A stretch of DNA of 64,000 nucleotides from CAG-791 sp002449595 (GCA_946539855.1 CAMNHV010000009.1:1-64000), one strand, 5' to 3'. Shown: positions 42,970-51,776, numbered from the stretch's first letter. The notes: generated by a model from the sequence alone, not told the origin. Program-made: numbers and translations.

Positions 42970-43827
42970 ATGAGCGGCAAAGACAACACGAACATCCTGC
43001 AGGAGATCGCGGCATACACAAGAGGCAGGATCGAGGCGAAAAAGCGCGTGGCACCCCTCGAGGAAGTCCGCGCGCGGGCGGAGTCACTGAGCAGCACGGA
43101 GCAAACCGGCTCTGCGCGGCCGATCCGCGGTGAGAAACGAATTGGATTTGCGGAGTCGCTCGCGGCTCCCGGCATGCGCCTCATCTGCGAGTGCAAGAAG
43201 GCGTCGCCCTCGAAGGGACTCATCGCGCCGGAGTTTCCGTACCTCGCGATCGCAAAGGACTACGAGGCGGCCGGCGCGGCGGCGATCTCCGTCCTCACGG
43301 AGCCGAACTGGTTCCTGGGGAGCGACGCGTATCTCGAGGAGATCGCCCGGTCAGTGACGATTCCGTGCCTGCGCAAGGACTTCACTGTCGACCCGTACAT
43401 GATCTACGAGGCGAAGGTGCTCGGCGCGTCGGCGGTGCTCCTGATCTGCGCGATCCTGAGCAAGTCGCAGCTCGGCGAATACCTCGCGCTCACGCATGAG
43501 CTGGGCATGGACGCCCTGGTCGAGACGCACAGCGAGGAGGAGATCCGCATGGCGGCGGAGAGCGGTGCGCGGATCATCGGCGTGAACAACAGGGACCTGA
43601 AGACGTTCCACGTCGACCTCGGAAACACGGCGCGCCTGAAGGACCTCATCCCGGAGGACCGGATCGCGGTCTCGGAGAGCGGGATAAGGACGCCCGAAGA
43701 CGTGGCGGCGCTGCGCGGCAGCGGCATCCGGGCCGCGCTGGTCGGTGAGGCGCTGATGCGCAGTCCCGACCGGAAGCAGGCGCTGCGGGAGTTTCTGAAA
43801 GGCAGCAAGGAAGGGCACCATGGGTGA
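42970..43827 (+). CDS. trpC: Indole-3-glycerol phosphate synthase
   Basis: TrpC closes the indole ring (CdRP to indole-3-glycerol phosphate). The 285-residue TIM barrel has the catalytic Lys/Glu stretch LICECKKASPSKG, ISVLTEPNWFLGS, CLRKDFTVDPYMIYEA, DALVETHSEEE, IGVNNRDLKTFHVD and AVSESGI. The ATG at 42970 follows GGAGG by 9 bases; an earlier in-frame start would lie inside trpD. The last 8 bases overlap trpF. Confidence 0.97.
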   Translation: MSGKDNTNILQEIAAYTRGRIEAKKRVAPLEEVRARAESLSSTEQTGSARPIRGEKRIGFAESLAAPGMRLICECKKASPSKGLIAPEFPYLAIAKDYEAAGAAAISVLTEPNWFLGSDAYLEEIARSVTIPCLRKDFTVDPYMIYEAKVLGASAVLLICAILSKSQLGEYLALTHELGMDALVETHSEEEIRMAAESGARIIGVNNRDLKTFHVDLGNTARLKDLIPEDRIAVSESGIRTPEDVAALRGSGIRAALVGEALMRSPDRKQALREFLKGSKEGHHG

Positions 43828-44488
43828 TGACGCGGCGAAGACGAGGATCAAATTCTGCGGGATGATGCGGGAGGAGGACATCGCGGCGGTGAACCGGATC
43901 CTCCCCGACTACTGCGGGTTCATTTTCGCGAAAGGGCGGAGACGGACCATCACGGCGCAGCAGGCATCCCGCTTTTACCGTCTTCTGGACCGGCGCGTGA
44001 AGGCGGTCGGCGTCTTTCTGGACGACCCGGCGGAACGGATCGAGGCGCTCGCTGCGGAGGGGATCATTGACGTGATCCAGCTGCACGGCGCAGAGGACGA
44101 CGCCTTTATAACGAATATTAAGGAAAAGACTGGGTTGCCGGTGATCAAAGCTTTTCCCGTGAGAACGGAGAGAGACCTTGAGGCGGCGGCGAGAAGCCCC
44201 GCGGACCACATCCTTCTGGACAACGGAAACGGCGGCACAGGGAAGCGATTTGACTGGTCGCTGATAAGAGGATTTGACAGGCCGTTTTTCCTGGCAGGGG
44301 GCCTCGGACCGGACAACCTCCGGGAGGCGCTGGAGGAGATCTCGCCCTGGGCGGTCGACCTCTCGAGCGGCATCGAGACGGACGGCGTAAAGGATGAGCG
44401 GAAGATGCTGCAGTGCGCGCAGCTGCTGCGCGAAGGCGGCAGCGCGGCAGGAACGGCAGACAGAAAGGAGCACAGATATGCAGACTGA
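43820..44488 (+). CDS. trpF: Phosphoribosylanthranilate isomerase
   Basis: TrpF performs the Amadori rearrangement of PRA to CdRP. The 222 residues show the catalytic Cys in IKFCGMMREEDIAAVN, GFIFAKGRRRTIT, VGVFLDDP, VIQLHGAED, ILLDNGNGGTGKRFDW and FLAGGLGPDNLREAL (catalytic Asp in DNG-like and GGL motifs). It starts within trpC and its end overlaps trpB by 11 bases, a very compact arrangement. The extra C-terminal ~20 residues are basic/polar. Confidence 0.95.
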   Translation: MGDDAAKTRIKFCGMMREEDIAAVNRILPDYCGFIFAKGRRRTITAQQASRFYRLLDRRVKAVGVFLDDPAERIEALAAEGIIDVIQLHGAEDDAFITNIKEKTGLPVIKAFPVRTERDLEAAARSPADHILLDNGNGGTGKRFDWSLIRGFDRPFFLAGGLGPDNLREALEEISPWAVDLSSGIETDGVKDERKMLQCAQLLREGGSAAGTADRKEHRYAD

Positions 44489-45671
44489 GAGCAGGGGAAG
44501 ATTCGGGGCGTTCGGCGGACAGTACGTCCCCGAGACGCTGATGAACGAGCTGATCCGGCTGGAGGAGAGCTACGAGTACTACAAGAACGACCCGGAGTTT
44601 AACGCCGAGCTGACGCGGCTCCTGAACGATTACGCGGGCCGCCCGTCGCTCCTTTATCACGCGGAGCGGATGAGTCAGGACCTCGGCGGCGCGCAGGTTT
44701 ACCTGAAGAGGGAGGACCTGAACCACACCGGCGCGCACAAGATCAACAACTGCCTGGGCCAGGTCCTGCTCGCGAAGAAAATGGGCAAGACCCGCGTCAT
44801 CGCGGAGACCGGCGCCGGACAGCACGGCGTCGCGACGGCGACGGTGGCGGCGCTCATGGACATGGAGTGCGAGATCTTTATGGGCAAGGAAGACACGGAG
44901 CGTCAGCGGCTGAACGTCTACCGGATGGAGCTGCTCGGCGCGAAAGTCCACGCGGTGACGAGCGGCACGCAGGTGCTCAAGGACGCCGTCAACGAGACGA
45001 TGCGCGAGTGGGCGGGCCGCGTGCACGACACGCATTACGTGCTCGGCTCGGTCATGGGGCCGCATCCCTTCCCGACGATCGTGCGCGATTTCCAGGCGGT
45101 GATCTCGAAGGAGGCGCGCGCGCAGTTCCTCGAGGCGACGGGAGAGCTCCCGGACGCGGTGCTCGCCTGCGTCGGCGGAGGCAGCAACGCGATGGGCATG
45201 TTCTATCATTTCATCGGGGATGAGGGCGTTCAGCTCATCGGCTGCGAGGCGGCCGGCCGCGGCATCGAGACGGGGCAGCACGCAGCCACGATGGCGACCG
45301 GAACTGTCGGCGTCTTCCACGGCATGAAGTCCTATTTCTGCCAGAACGAGTACGGCCAGATCTCGCCGGTGTACTCCATCTCGGCGGGTCTCGACTATCC
45401 CGGCATCGGCCCGGAGCACGCGTACCTGCGCGACAGCGGAAGAGCGCAGTACGTGCCGGTCACGGATGAGGAAGCTGTCGAAGCGTTCGAGTACCTCGCA
45501 AGGACAGAGGGAATCATCTGCGCGATCGAGAGTGCACACGCGCTCGCCCACGCGATGAAGATCGCGCCGAAGATGGGGAAGGACCAGAGCATCCTCGTCT
45601 GCCTCTCCGGGCGCGGGGACAAGGACGTCGCGGCGATCGCGAAGTACAGAGGAATCGACCTGTCCGAGTGA
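44478..45671 (+). CDS. trpB: Tryptophan synthase beta subunit
   Basis: TrpB is the PLP enzyme that condenses indole with serine. The 397-residue protein has the PLP Lys in LNHTGAHKINNCLGQ, AETGAGQHGVATATVAAL, GSVMGPHPFPTIVRDFQ, the phosphate-binding CVGGGSNAMGMF, and a C-terminal SGRGDKD. This is the classical TrpB1 type that pairs with TrpA. The ATG at 44478 follows AAAGGAG by 7 bases; homologs begin near here (GRFGAFGGQYVPETL). It overlaps trpF by 11 bases. Confidence 0.97.
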   Translation: MQTESRGRFGAFGGQYVPETLMNELIRLEESYEYYKNDPEFNAELTRLLNDYAGRPSLLYHAERMSQDLGGAQVYLKREDLNHTGAHKINNCLGQVLLAKKMGKTRVIAETGAGQHGVATATVAALMDMECEIFMGKEDTERQRLNVYRMELLGAKVHAVTSGTQVLKDAVNETMREWAGRVHDTHYVLGSVMGPHPFPTIVRDFQAVISKEARAQFLEATGELPDAVLACVGGGSNAMGMFYHFIGDEGVQLIGCEAAGRGIETGQHAATMATGTVGVFHGMKSYFCQNEYGQISPVYSISAGLDYPGIGPEHAYLRDSGRAQYVPVTDEEAVEAFEYLARTEGIICAIESAHALAHAMKIAPKMGKDQSILVCLSGRGDKDVAAIAKYRGIDLSE

Positions 45672-45709
45672 GCGTTGTTTTGATAAGCAGGAAAGGATCC
45701 GGAACGGAA

Positions 45710-46489
45710 ATGAGTAAGACCATAAAGAACGCATTTGACCACGGAAAAGCTTTTATCGCATTCATCACGGCCGGGGATCCGGACCTGGAGAGCACGAAGC
45801 GCTTCATACTGGAAATGGAGCGGGCCGGCGCGGACCTGATCGAGATCGGGATCCCGTTCTCCGATCCGATCGCGGAGGGCATCGTGATCCAGGAGGCGGA
45901 CATCCGCGCGCTGAAGGCCGGGACGACGACGGACCGGATCTTCGACATGGTGGCGGAGCTGCGGAAGGAGACCGACATGCCGCTCGCCTTCATGGGATAC
46001 CTGAACCCCGTCTTTTACTACGGCTATGACCGGTTCTTCTCCAGGTGCCGCGACGTCGGCGTCAGCGGCGTCATCATCCCGGACCTCCCTTACGAGGAAA
46101 AGGGTGAGTGCTCGAAGGTAGCAGCTTCCTACGGCGTGGACGTCGTCTCGCTCGTCGCGCCGACTTCGAAGGAGCGGATCCGGACGATCGCGTCGGAGGC
46201 GGAGGGCTTCCTCTACGTCGTCTCCTCGATGGGCGTGACGGGCATGCGCAGCGAGATCACGACGGACATCGCCTCCATGATGCATGAGATCCGCGAGGCG
46301 TCGGACGTGCCCGCGGCGATCGGATTTGGCATCAACACGCCGGAACAGGCGGCGGAGATGGCGCGTCTTGCGGACGGCGTCATCGTCGGCAGCGCGATCG
46401 TGAAGATTGCCGCGCAGTACGGCGCGGAGGCGGCACCGCACATCTATGAGTATGTGAAAAAGATGAAGGACGCGATCCGCGGGCTGTAA
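45710..46489 (+). CDS. trpA: Tryptophan synthase alpha subunit (Glu at the Asp60 position)
   Basis: TrpA splits indole-3-glycerol phosphate to indole and glyceraldehyde-3-phosphate. The 259 residues include AFIAFITAGDPD, the catalytic Glu (E45 here, Glu49 in Salmonella) in LIEIGIPFSDP, FMGYLNPVFYYG, VSSMGVTGMR and IGFGINTPEQA. The second catalytic residue, Asp60 of the usual ADGP motif, is Glu56 here (DPIAEGIVIQ), and the following Pro is Ile. I use the ATG at 45710, which matches homologs; a GTG at 45668 overlapping trpB would add 14 unlikely residues. No clear terminator follows. Confidence 0.95.
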   Translation: MSKTIKNAFDHGKAFIAFITAGDPDLESTKRFILEMERAGADLIEIGIPFSDPIAEGIVIQEADIRALKAGTTTDRIFDMVAELRKETDMPLAFMGYLNPVFYYGYDRFFSRCRDVGVSGVIIPDLPYEEKGECSKVAASYGVDVVSLVAPTSKERIRTIASEAEGFLYVVSSMGVTGMRSEITTDIASMMHEIREASDVPAAIGFGINTPEQAAEMARLADGVIVGSAIVKIAAQYGAEAAPHIYEYVKKMKDAIRGL

Positions 46490-46582
46490 GAGTGCAGAAC
46501 ATTCCTTGGACCACTGCATAATGATGGACATGATGCAGGGTTTGTAAGGGCGTCGAGCATTCCAAGGCTCAGGGATTTGGTG

Positions 46583-46626
46583 TAAAATGAAACCGGCGGG
46601 CGGACCACATCCGTGCCGCCGGTTTC
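46583..46626 (+). promoter_or_regulatory. Possible promoter and leader hairpin before the HTH/H1-like gene
   Basis: TAAAAT (46583-46588) could be a -10 box; no clear -35 is seen. It is followed at once by an 11-bp perfect inverted repeat (46589-46599 with 46616-46626, 16-base loop) with no T-run. The hairpin would lie at the 5' end of the transcript or could be a protein-binding site. Confidence 0.4.
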
Positions 46627-46659
46627 ACGATAATAGACACGGAAAGGCGGGCGAACACC

Positions 46660-47277
46660 ATGTCAAAGAAGCTTGGAACACTCGTGAACGACGCGCGGCT
46701 GAAGAAGGGCCTGTCGATGGCAGCCCTCGCGGAGCAGGTGGAGGGACTCTCCTCATCCATGGTGGGCAAGATCGAGCGGGGCGAGTCGGAGCCCGCGGAA
46801 GATGTCCTCCGGGCGATGGCAAAGGCCCTCGGCGTGACGCAGAAATCGCTCGTTGACGCGGCATCCGGCACCGGCGCGGCAGCAAAGAAGACGGCAGCCA
46901 AGAGCACCGCAGCAAAGAGCACCACAGCAAAGAGTGCCGCGACCAAGAAGACGTCCTCCAAGAGCACGACCGCAAAGAAGACCACTTCCAAGGCGAAGAG
47001 CAGCTCCTCCAAATCGTCCTCCGGCGACCTGAAGCTCACCGCGACGGAGAAGAAACTCGTCGAGGCGTACCGCAAGGCGGGCACGAGCGCGAAGAAGACG
47101 GCGCTCAGCGTTCTGGAAGGCAAGGCGACGATGGCGGACTTCATGACGCTGATGATCGCGGACAAGGCGGAAGAGCTCGGCGGCTCCGGAAGCAGTTCAG
47201 GCAAGAAGAACGACCTCGACCTGAGCGATCTCGGGACGCTGCTGTCCGGCACGCTCGGCAAACTCGGCAAGAAGTGA
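46660..47277 (+). CDS. XRE-type HTH protein with histone H1-like Lys/Ala/Ser/Thr-rich segment
   Basis: A 205-residue protein with three parts. Residues ~5-62 form a Cro/C1-type helix-turn-helix (LGTLVNDARLKKGLSMAALAEQVEGLSSSMVGKIERGESEP). Residues ~70-125 are almost only Lys, Ala, Ser and Thr in A/S-K-K-T-like repeats, as in eukaryotic H1 tails and bacterial AlgP/Hc1-type proteins. The last ~80 residues hold a short helical region (TATEKKLVEAYRKAGTSAKKTALSVLEG) and a Leu/Gly-rich end. A nucleoid-binding or nonspecific DNA-coating role is inference. GAAAGGCGGG lies before the ATG. It may be transcribed with the beta-CASP gene 28 bases downstream. Confidence 0.8.
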   Translation: MSKKLGTLVNDARLKKGLSMAALAEQVEGLSSSMVGKIERGESEPAEDVLRAMAKALGVTQKSLVDAASGTGAAAKKTAAKSTAAKSTTAKSAATKKTSSKSTTAKKTTSKAKSSSSKSSSGDLKLTATEKKLVEAYRKAGTSAKKTALSVLEGKATMADFMTLMIADKAEELGGSGSSSGKKNDLDLSDLGTLLSGTLGKLGKK

Positions 47278-47305
47278 CAGGCTGACAGCGCAGGGAGGAA
47301 ACAGC

Positions 47306-48922
47306 ATGAAACTGGTCTTTATCGGCGCGGACCACGAAGTGACGGGAAGCTGCCATTACATCGAAGCTGCGGGCAAAAAGCTCCTCGTCGACTGCGGAAT
47401 GGAGCAGGGCAGGGACTACTACGAGAACATGCCGCTTCCGGTCAAAGCGCATGAGATCGACGCCGTTTTTCTGACACATGCCCACATCGACCACTCGGGT
47501 CTCATCCCGAAGCTCGTCAAAGAGGGCTTTACCGGGCAGATCATCTCGACAGACGCGACGATGCGCCTGTGCGACATCATGCTCCGCGACTCGGCGCACA
47601 TCCAGGAACAGGAAGCGCAGGAGAAGACGAAGCGGGCGGCGCGCTCGGGCGGCGGGGAAGTCCTGCCGGAATACGAGATGCAGGACGCGATGGCGACGAT
47701 GAAGCTCTTCACCCCGTACCCGTACGGGAAAGAGTTCACCTACAGCGACGGCATCCGCTTCCGCCTCACGGACATCGGGCATCTGCTCGGCTCCGCGAGC
47801 ATCGAGCTGTGGCTGACCGAAGGAGACGTGACGAAGAAGCTCGTCTTCTCCGGAGATATCGGAAACATTAACCAGCCGATCCTGCGCGACCCGCAGACGA
47901 CGGACGAAGCCGACTACGTCATCATGGAGTCCACCTACGGCAACCGCCTGCACGAGCGCCCGAAGGGCGACTTTGTCGCGGACCTGACGGCGATCCTGAA
48001 GGACACGTTCACGAGAGGCGGCAACCTCATCATTCCCGCCTTCGCCGTCGGACGGACGCAGATCATGCTTTACTTCATCCGGATCATCAAGGAGCAGGGC
48101 CTCCTGCCGGAGTTCCCGGACTTCCCGGTCTACGTGGACAGCCCGCTCGCGGTCTCCGCGACCGAGGTGTTCGCGGAGAGCGACAGGGAGTGCTTTGACG
48201 AGGAGACGCAGGCGGTGCTCCGCCGCGGCAGGAACCCGATCATCTGCCCGAACCTCCACCTGCTCATTTCCACGGATGAGTCGAAGGCGATCAACGACGA
48301 CATGACGCCGAAGGTGATCATCAGCGCCTCCGGCATGTGCGACGCGGGCCGGATCCGGCACCACCTGAAGTACAACCTGTGGCGCCCCGACTCCACGGTC
48401 CTCTTCGCGGGCTACCAGTCCGAGGGAAGCCTCGGGCGCAAGCTCCAGGACGGCGCCGAGACGGTGAAGCTGTTCGGCGAGGAGATCAAGGTGCGGGCGA
48501 AGATCACCCGGATCGACGGCATGAGCGGCCACGCGGACCGGAAGGGCCTGCTCGTGTGGGCCGGCGCGTTCCAAAAGAAGCCGGACCTCGTGTTCGTCGT
48601 CCACGGCGAGGACACGGTCTGCGACGAGTTCGCGGACGCGCTTCACGAAGAGCTCGGACTGAAAGCGGTGGCACCTTACAGCGGCAGCGAGTTCGACCTG
48701 ATCGCAGGAGAGTTCACGAAGATCGCGGAGGGCATTCCCGTCGAGCGGGCAGCGGCGAAGCGGAGCGTCTCGGATTCCTACACGAATCTTAAGATCGCGG
48801 AGAAAAAGCTTTCCCGCATCATCGAGGCTGCACAGGGAATGGCGAACAAGGACCTCGACCGGTTCGCGGCGGAAGTCGCGAAGCTCGCAGAGAAATACAA
48901 GATCGACGACGACAGGAAGTGA
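47306..48922 (+). CDS. Beta-CASP metallo-beta-lactamase-fold RNase-like protein
   Basis: A 538-residue member of the COG1236 (YSH1/CPSF73-like) group. The zinc motif is FLTHAHIDHSGLIPKLV (HxHxDH); further ligands are in DIGHLLGSASIEL, VFSGDIGNINQPIL (motif 4 Asp) and MSGHADRKGL. The beta-CASP cap is visible in IPAFAVGRTQIMLYFI and IISASGMCDAGRIRHHLKYNL. The family processes or degrades RNA in bacteria and archaea, but this protein is distinct from RNase J. About 70 C-terminal residues are charged and helical. GGGAGGAAAC precedes the ATG. Confidence 0.88.
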   Translation: MKLVFIGADHEVTGSCHYIEAAGKKLLVDCGMEQGRDYYENMPLPVKAHEIDAVFLTHAHIDHSGLIPKLVKEGFTGQIISTDATMRLCDIMLRDSAHIQEQEAQEKTKRAARSGGGEVLPEYEMQDAMATMKLFTPYPYGKEFTYSDGIRFRLTDIGHLLGSASIELWLTEGDVTKKLVFSGDIGNINQPILRDPQTTDEADYVIMESTYGNRLHERPKGDFVADLTAILKDTFTRGGNLIIPAFAVGRTQIMLYFIRIIKEQGLLPEFPDFPVYVDSPLAVSATEVFAESDRECFDEETQAVLRRGRNPIICPNLHLLISTDESKAINDDMTPKVIISASGMCDAGRIRHHLKYNLWRPDSTVLFAGYQSEGSLGRKLQDGAETVKLFGEEIKVRAKITRIDGMSGHADRKGLLVWAGAFQKKPDLVFVVHGEDTVCDEFADALHEELGLKAVAPYSGSEFDLIAGEFTKIAEGIPVERAAAKRSVSDSYTNLKIAEKKLSRIIEAAQGMANKDLDRFAAEVAKLAEKYKIDDDRK

Positions 48923-48935
48923 GCCGGTCCCGCAT

Positions 48936-48963
48936 TTGGCAAATTAACGGTTCCATGTATTAG
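48936..48963 (+). promoter_or_regulatory. Possible promoter of thyA
   Basis: TTGGCA (48936-48941), 16 bases, TATTAG (48958-48963) with TG directly before it. The leader would be about 14 bases. Confidence 0.45.
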
Positions 48964-48983
48964 TGCAAGAAAGGTAATAAGAA

Positions 48984-50048
48984 ATGAGTCTTGCGGATAT
49001 AGAGTTTATTAACATGTGCAAGGACGTCCTGGAGAACGGGACGAGCACGGAGGGACAGAAGGTGCGGCCGCACTGGCCGGACGGGACGCCCGCCTACACG
49101 ATCATGAAGTTCTGCGAGATCAATCGCTTTGATCTCTCCGAGGAGTTTCCCATGCTCACGCTCCGCAAGACGGGCATCAAGAGCGCGACGGATGAGATCC
49201 TGTGGATCTGGCAGAGAAAGTCGAACAACATCCACGACCTCGCGCCCCACATCTGGGACGAATGGGCGGACGAGGACGGCGGGATCGGCAAGGCGTACGG
49301 CTACCAGATGGGTGTCAAGCATCCCTTCCGCGAGGTAAATGATGAAGGGCTGAAGAATGCTTTTCCAGAGTATTACTGCTTCGGCACGCTGCCGGCGGAC
49401 TATGAAAAGGACTTGAAGAACAGCCAGATCTTCCTCACCGAAGAGGAGAGGACGCTCGCGACGAGCGGTGCATCCGAAGGCGGAGAGCGGGTCTTCTTTG
49501 ACGGGGAGACCGGGAGAGTCGCCGCCGTCACGGCGGGCGGCCGCTGGAACGTCGACCAGGTCGACAAGGTCATCTACGATCTCGTGAACGCGCCGTTCGG
49601 GCGCCGCATCATGACGACGATCTGGAACCCGGAGGAGCTGGACGAGATGAACCTGCAGCCCTGCGCCTACAGCTGCACGTTCACCGTGACGCAGAAGGAG
49701 GGGCATGAGAAGCTCACGCTCAACATGATCCTGAACCAGCGCTCGCAGGACATTCTCGCCGCCTGGGCGTGGAACACCTGCCAGTACGCAGTGCTGCAGC
49801 ACATGATCGCGCAGACGGTTGGCATGGAAGTCGGGGAATTCGTCCACGTGGACGCAAACGCGCACATCTACGCGCCGCGCCACATCCCGGCGATCAAGGA
49901 GCTGATCTCCCGCACGCCGAAGCCGGCGCCGGAGTTTTGGCTGGACCCTGAGATCCACGATTTCTACCGCTTCACGAAGGACAGTGTGAAGCTCATCGGC
50001 TATGAGGTCGCGGGCGAACAGATCACGGACATCGAGATCGCGATCTGA
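48984..50048 (+). CDS. thyA: Thymidylate synthase, divergent ThyA type
   Basis: ThyA methylates dUMP to dTMP using methylene-tetrahydrofolate, producing dihydrofolate. Family landmarks include FEINRF-like FCEINRFDLSEEFPMLTLRKTGIKSATDEILWIWQ, DEWADEDGGIGKAYGYQ, the nucleophile C227 in LQPCAYSCTFTV, LNQRSQDI, and HVDANAHIYAPRHI. At 354 residues it exceeds E. coli ThyA (264) because of a ~90-residue insertion before the active site. The His that normally follows the catalytic Cys is Ala228, and the Gly of the RS-x-D-x3-G motif is Ala. folA follows 99 bases later, which fits recycling of dihydrofolate. Confidence 0.92.
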   Translation: MSLADIEFINMCKDVLENGTSTEGQKVRPHWPDGTPAYTIMKFCEINRFDLSEEFPMLTLRKTGIKSATDEILWIWQRKSNNIHDLAPHIWDEWADEDGGIGKAYGYQMGVKHPFREVNDEGLKNAFPEYYCFGTLPADYEKDLKNSQIFLTEEERTLATSGASEGGERVFFDGETGRVAAVTAGGRWNVDQVDKVIYDLVNAPFGRRIMTTIWNPEELDEMNLQPCAYSCTFTVTQKEGHEKLTLNMILNQRSQDILAAWAWNTCQYAVLQHMIAQTVGMEVGEFVHVDANAHIYAPRHIPAIKELISRTPKPAPEFWLDPEIHDFYRFTKDSVKLIGYEVAGEQITDIEIAI

Positions 50049-50147
50049 CGCCGCGGGCAGCCGGATCAGGAATGGCACAGCCGCGGACCGGGAACGGAGC
50101 GCGGAACGGGCAGAGGCGCCGCCTCTGCGGAAAGGAATTGAAATTAT

Positions 50148-50669
50148 ATGAGAGCAATCGTCGCGGTCGACAGCAACTGGGCGATCGGCAACAAGGGGCA
50201 GCTTCTCGTGAGCATCCCCTCCGACCACAAGATGTTCCGGACACAGACGAAGGACAAGATCGTGATCTACGGGCGAAAGACGCTGGAGACGTTTCCGATG
50301 GCGAGGCCCCTGGATCAGAGGGTCAATATCATTTTCTCGAGGAATCCGGCGTATGAGGTGAAGAACGCGGAGACGGTCCACAGCGTGGAAGAGCTGCAGG
50401 AGCTGCTGCGCACGAAATACGCGGAGCATGACAGCGACGACGTCTACGTGATCGGCGGGGAGAGCATCTACCGGCAGCTTCTGCCGCTGTGCGACACCGT
50501 GATCGTGACGCGGATCGACTTTGATTATGAGGCGGACGCCTTTTTCCCGAACCTGGACCAGGATCCGGAGTGGGAGTGCGTGGAAGAGGGGGAGGAGCAG
50601 ACGTACTTCGACGTCGCGTTCCACTTCGACCGCTATGAGCGCGTATCCGGCGGCGCAGGAGCAGTATGA
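50148..50669 (+). CDS. folA: Dihydrofolate reductase
   Basis: DHFR reduces dihydrofolate to tetrahydrofolate with NADPH. The 173 residues show MRAIVAVDSNWAIGNKGQLL, the active-site Asp in IPSDHKMFR, VIYGRKTLETFP (the usual M-G-R reads Y-G-R), and VYVIGGESIYRQLLPLCD. It follows thyA, whose product it recycles, and its stop overlaps the next start (ATGA at 50666). Confidence 0.94.
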   Translation: MRAIVAVDSNWAIGNKGQLLVSIPSDHKMFRTQTKDKIVIYGRKTLETFPMARPLDQRVNIIFSRNPAYEVKNAETVHSVEELQELLRTKYAEHDSDDVYVIGGESIYRQLLPLCDTVIVTRIDFDYEADAFFPNLDQDPEWECVEEGEEQTYFDVAFHFDRYERVSGGAGAV

Positions 50670-51718
50670 GAGCAGTTCCGGGAGAAAAAAAACATAGCAG
50701 GGGCATAAGGCGCAGCGCGATCCGCTGCGCTCTTTGTGCGGCGCTCATCGCGGCGATGCTCCTCACCGGCTGCGGCAGCAGGCTCGTCTTCACGACGGGA
50801 TTCCGGGAGGACGAGGTGATCAGCGTCGGCAGCCAGAGCGCGGCCTCGGGGGAGGTGCGCCTCTACATCAGCAACTACCTCAACGCGTATGAGGACACGT
50901 TCGGGAGCGGGCTGTGGGACGCGGCGCCGGAGGCGGCGCAGACCGTCCGCGACGAGGCACTCGGGAGCCTTCTGCAGGTGAAGATCCTGAACCTGATGGC
51001 GGAGCGGGACCTCATCGCGCTCACGGATGAGGAGGAGACGGCGGCCGCGGAGGCGGGGATCGCCTACTGCGCGACGCTGACGCCGGAGGACAGGGAGTAC
51101 ATCGGGCTGAGCGAGACGGACATCGTCATGATGATGAGCGAGTATGCCGTCTCCCGCAAGGAGTACGCGCACCTGACGGAGTCCGCGGACCTCGGCATCA
51201 GCGACGATGAGGCGCGCGTGATCACGATCCGGACGATCCGCACGGAGACGGAGGACGCGGCGAGGGAGGCGTTCGCCCTTCTCGCGGGGAGCGTCGCCGC
51301 GGATCCGAACGCGGTGAGCGGGACCGGGGGAGGCGCGGCCTCGTTCGAGTCCGTCCAGGAGCAGTACAGCACCGATCCGCAGAGGGAGTACACCGTCTCG
51401 CGGGCGGATCTGCCCGCGGCAGTGGAGCAGGCGGCGTTCGCGCTGGAGTCGGGCGCGATCAGCGGCATCGTCAGCGCGGAGGACGGGTACTATTACATCA
51501 TTCTGTGCCTGAACCATTTCGACGAGGCGAAGACGGAGGCGAACCGGGAGGCCATGAAGGAGAAGCGGCTGAATGAGGCCTTCGCCGACGTGTACGAACC
51601 TTTTCTCGCGCAGCAGGACGTCCGCGTCAACGAGGAACTGCTCGGGAAGCAGACGGCGGCGGGCGCGTCCGCGACGTCGACCAGCAGCTTCTTCGAGGTC
51701 TATGACGAGTATTTCTGA
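50666..51718 (+). CDS. PrsA/SurA-like peptidyl-prolyl isomerase lipoprotein
   Basis: A 350-residue predicted lipoprotein: basic N-terminus, hydrophobic AIRCALCAALIAAMLL, lipobox LLTGC. The mature region resembles SurA/PrsA foldases: an N-terminal helical domain (ASGEVRLYISNYLNAYEDTFG...LLQVKILNLMAERD), a parvulin-like middle (DDEARVITIRTIRTETEDAAREAFALLAGS, EQYSTDPQREYTVSRADLPAAVEQAAFALESGAISGIVSAEDGYYYIILC) and a helical end. These proteins assist folding of exported proteins. It overlaps folA by 4 bases. The CIRCE-shaped terminator follows 58 bases after its stop. Confidence 0.85.
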   Translation: MRAVPGEKKHSRGIRRSAIRCALCAALIAAMLLTGCGSRLVFTTGFREDEVISVGSQSAASGEVRLYISNYLNAYEDTFGSGLWDAAPEAAQTVRDEALGSLLQVKILNLMAERDLIALTDEEETAAAEAGIAYCATLTPEDREYIGLSETDIVMMMSEYAVSRKEYAHLTESADLGISDDEARVITIRTIRTETEDAAREAFALLAGSVAADPNAVSGTGGGAASFESVQEQYSTDPQREYTVSRADLPAAVEQAAFALESGAISGIVSAEDGYYYIILCLNHFDEAKTEANREAMKEKRLNEAFADVYEPFLAQQDVRVNEELLGKQTAAGASATSTSSFFEVYDEYF

Positions 51719-51776
51719 AGAGAGCGGAGAAGGCTGTCGGATATAGGAAAAGGTCTTTGGAAGGCGATCTTGGTTG

